Assembly: GCA_018881555.1 (NCBI GenBank) | Contig: JACAXG010000052.1 | Coordinates: 5,382,156 to 5,446,155, forward strand | Source: Amblyornis subalaris | Taxonomy: Eukaryota; Chordata; Aves; Passeriformes; Ptilonorhynchidae | DNA length: 64,000 nucleotides | Direction: 5' to 3' | Shown: piece by piece, positions 62,301 through 64,000 of the stretch | Layout of the letters: each line of letters begins with the position of its first letter | How positions within the stretch are numbered: the first letter of the stretch is position 1 | Position numbers and translations under genes: made by a program | The notes under the pieces: generated by a model | Seen by the model: the letters and a program-made list of their open reading frames with translations, nothing else | The model's database searches: none | What the model was told of the DNA's origin: nothing

Positions 62301-63009
62301 TGACTGTGACACGTCAATCTACCATTGGGCCAAATCTAAAACGATCGTGACGTCTATATTTTTGCCCTGGGTGGCAGCNGCAAAATCACTCAACGAATTA
62401 GGCCATCTTGAATGTTGGGTGACTAAACAAGCGGAATTAACTTCGAGAGCCCTAAGTGACCTCCTATCGGAAGAGAAAGTCACCAGGAAAGCCACTCTTC
62501 AAAACCGCGCAGCAGTAGACTTTCTGCTTCTTGCCCATGGGCATGGGTGCAAAGACTTCGACGGTATATGTTGTTTCGACCTCGCTAGTCGGTCCGAGAG
62601 CATTCACAAATCCCTACAGAAGATGCACTCCCTCATCAGGAATATCAAGATCGAAGCGAACGACTGGCTGAAAGACTCTTTCAATAAGACCATCAAAACC
62701 GTCACATCTATGGTCGGCGTGGCAGCCAAGGCCTCCGGGAGTTGGTTAAAACAACTGTTACATGAGGCTGGACTATCCGAGTGGGGAGCATCAATTGCGC
62801 GCGATGTGGGCCTGATTGTGTTTTTTATATTTCTCCTTTCCCTTGTATTTTATGTTATCAAACGTTACATTTACCTTAAGCTTACCAATTTAGTTAATAA
62901 AAACGGGGGAGGTGCGGTGGGTGATTCCCTGCAAGTAGCCATGGCTAGCCTAGAAGACATCACCTCCAATGTGGAGCCCTCCTTCTCAGAGGAGGAGACG
63001 GACATCTAA
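62301..63009 (+). pseudogene. env: Retroviral env transmembrane subunit, largely open
   Basis: This is a long open stretch with the layout of an alpharetrovirus-like transmembrane subunit. An internal hydrophobic fusion-peptide-like segment lies near 62350-62420. It is followed by a heptad-rich region, the conserved block with 'LQNRAAVDFLLLAHGHGC', and the C-x6-C-C motif (Cys codons 62548, 62569 and 62572) that links to the surface subunit. Next come a second helical region, a membrane-spanning helix at about 62803-62865, and a tail of about 48 residues to the TAA at 63007. One N falls at 62379 in the fusion segment. A clear furin site upstream was not found. It is not expected to be made in a functional way, because the surface part is broken. 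Confidence 0.88.
62896..62912 (+). promoter_or_regulatory. Candidate polypurine tract
   Basis: 'aataaaaacgggggagg' followed by TG is the standard form of a retroviral polypurine tract at the 5' edge of a 3' LTR. If correct, the last ~30 env codons overlap U3. A second purine run at 62985-63001 is a weaker alternative. Confidence 0.45.
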
Positions 63010-63246
63010 TCCCCACCCTCTCTCTCTCTCCCCTTGCAAGTGGATTAGAGCAAGGGTAAACCTGCCAGTCTTAAATTAAGTACTACCCATTATTCTGGAA
63101 AGTTCTGTTGCATTCGACGCCGCATTGGTTGATGTTCTTTGTATCCACCCCTATGTTGTACTGATTCGCTGGTTTACCCTCAGATCCTCCCCTCACCCCA
63201 TTTCCCATTGGTTGTAACCCCTTTTTTCCTCCCCTTCCCCCTTCCC

Positions 63247-63253
63247 TTATAAA
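63247..63253 (+). promoter_or_regulatory. TATA box of the 3' LTR
   Basis: 'ttataaa' lies about 40 bases after an inverted CCAAT box and 82 bases before AATAAA. If active, transcripts would start near 63275 and read into the flanking DNA. Confidence 0.65.
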
Positions 63254-63334
63254 CTGATGCAACCCTGAGCTCTGGGGGGGATTCTCCTGCAGGCTCTTTC
63301 TTGCCTGGATCCCCGTTCCCTCGTTCGTTCCCTT

Positions 63335-63340
63335 AATAAA
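63335..63340 (+). terminator. Polyadenylation signal of the 3' LTR
   Basis: AATAAA in 'cccttaataaaggagagag', followed by a cleavage-like 'ccca' 15-20 bases later; positioned as the R-region signal. Confidence 0.7.
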
Positions 63341-63420
63341 GGAGAGAGCTGGGAGACCCCACTCCCCGGCCCTTTGCCTTTTGCTCTTGACTCCTGTCTT
63401 CTATCAGCGTTCCAGCGACA

Positions 63421-63549
63421 GGCTCCTGCCAAGTGGGACAATCTCAGGGTGAGACATCCACCCCTCCCTGGGGAGCAGCAAAGCTCCTCAGTAGGGCTCC
63501 CACCGTTGGCACGGAGCACGGCCAGACGCTCCGGAGCAGCCCTCGCCTA
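63421..63549. other. GC-rich stretch after the LTR, unassigned
   Basis: It is GC-rich and CpG-containing ('acgctccggagcagccctcg'), with an abrupt change to AT-rich DNA at about 63550. It may be more LTR or U5 sequence, other viral sequence, or the flank. It does not look like a primer-binding site I know. Confidence 0.3.
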
Positions 63550-63800
63550 ATTATTTTATTTTTTAATACTACAGTTACTCTTTTTACCACATCTTTGCCT
63601 GAGAGCCCTGTAATTTCAAAGGTACAGTAATTCGGAGGAGGGAGGGAGGTCATCCTGTACTCAAGGGGAGTTTCCCACCTTCCTTGACAGACACACCTGT
63701 CCTTCAAACCAGGACAGAGAGAAAGCAAGTAACACTGATCAGAGTCTTCAAAGAAAAAAAGAACATCCAGTGTTCTGGTCTTTGTTTCTAATGTTGTTGC
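63550..63800. other. Unassigned sequence with a purine-rich tract
   Basis: 'ttcggaggagggagggaggt' (63631-63650) is a polypurine-like tract, preceded by 'ccctgtaatttcaaagg'. This resembles the 3' internal end of some avian LTR elements from memory, so an older retroviral remnant is possible. No coding sequence was recognised. Confidence 0.3.
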
Positions 63801-63801
63801 C

Positions 63802-63873
63802 ATTTTCTTGTATTTAAGAAGAAATACAAGAAAATCTGTATTTTCTTGTAGAATCATAGAATGATTCTACAAG
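63802..63873. repeat. Two adjacent perfect hairpins
   Basis: Hairpin 1 has 14-bp perfect arms ('attttcttgtattt' at 63802-63815 and its complement at 63822-63835) with a 6-base loop. Hairpin 2 has 13-bp perfect arms ('cttgtagaatcat' at 63845-63857 and its complement at 63861-63873) with a 3-base loop. They share the word 'tttcttgta', giving a direct repeat as well. Confidence 0.88.
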
Positions 63874-63898
63874 ACTAAGTAGAATCATGGAATCATAG
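63848..63898 (-). mobile_element. Possible CR1 3'-tail remnant
   Basis: 'agaatcatagaatgattcta' and then 'tagaatcatggaatcatag' resemble antisense copies of the CR1 terminal words. No upstream CR1 body follows, so it may be only a tail or chance similarity. Confidence 0.4.
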
Positions 63899-64000
63899 TA
63901 ACAAAAGGTTGCAACAAAAACCATACCTGAATCTTTCCAGCTGAACTGCAATGGATAGAAGTGTACCAGTAAAAGAGAAGCATAGTCATTATGCTTGGAT

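Larger units (their letters stand above)
62913..63420 (+). mobile_element. Retroviral 3' LTR (boundaries approximate)
   Basis: Downstream of env lie two inverted CCAAT boxes (near 63123 and 63206), a TATA box 'ttataaa' (63247-63253), an AATAAA (63335-63340), and a short U5-like stretch ending '...cagcgaca' at 63420. This order defines U3-R-U5 in plus orientation. The exact start (62913, or within 62913-63035) and end are inferred. No second copy of this LTR was found within the window, so target duplications could not be read. Confidence 0.68.

Overview
The window looks like AT-rich, gene-poor bird nuclear DNA. The evidence is the set of repeats. There are many chicken-repeat-1 (CR1) LINE fragments in both orientations, several with the diagnostic 3' tail of repeated 'attctatgattctgtga' words. 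There are also LTR elements of a kind I associate with songbirds and other neoavian genomes; the passerine leaning rests on memory of these LTRs and is not proven. Isolated single N calls point to an assembled vertebrate genome. No cellular protein-coding exon, tRNA, rRNA or CRISPR array could be supported. Almost all open frames are under 120 codons, lack codon structure, and fall in repeats or unique non-coding DNA. The window is best read as intergenic or deep intronic sequence.

Layout. 1-13.4 kb: unique AT-rich DNA with three CR1 pieces, a minisatellite-like patch and a striking imperfect inverted repeat near 10.1-10.24 kb. 13.4-14.1 kb: a probable degenerate minus-strand LTR. 14.1-26.8 kb: mostly unique sequence with simple repeats, one old CR1 relic and a possible conserved non-coding patch near 18.2 kb. 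26.8-29.9 kb: a CR1 cluster comprising one antisense copy, a long sense copy that lost its polymerase core, and a younger copy inserted in it. 29.9-42 kb: unique DNA, two CR1 pieces, a 59-base A tract and a (TTTA)n repeat. 42.0-43.9 kb: an ancient CR1 relic next to a 1.15-kb minus-strand LTR carrying a 10-bp minisatellite. 48.9-56.7 kb: a second repeat cluster with two LTRs of one family arranged head to head, a decayed retroviral leader, four CR1 copies and an antisense LTR shard inside one CR1.

59.46-63.55 kb is the most interesting part. A CpG-rich block with internal repeats is followed by a TG/TA microsatellite, then a broken endogenous retrovirus. This holds the integrase end of pol, an env with a frameshifted surface portion and a structurally well-kept transmembrane portion of alpharetrovirus-like type, and a 3' LTR with TATA and polyadenylation signals. 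Gag, protease, reverse transcriptase and a recognisable matching 5' LTR are absent. The pieces do not work together as a living system; they record successive insertions. The retention of CpG suggests the retroviral material at the right end is much younger than the surrounding CR1 relics.
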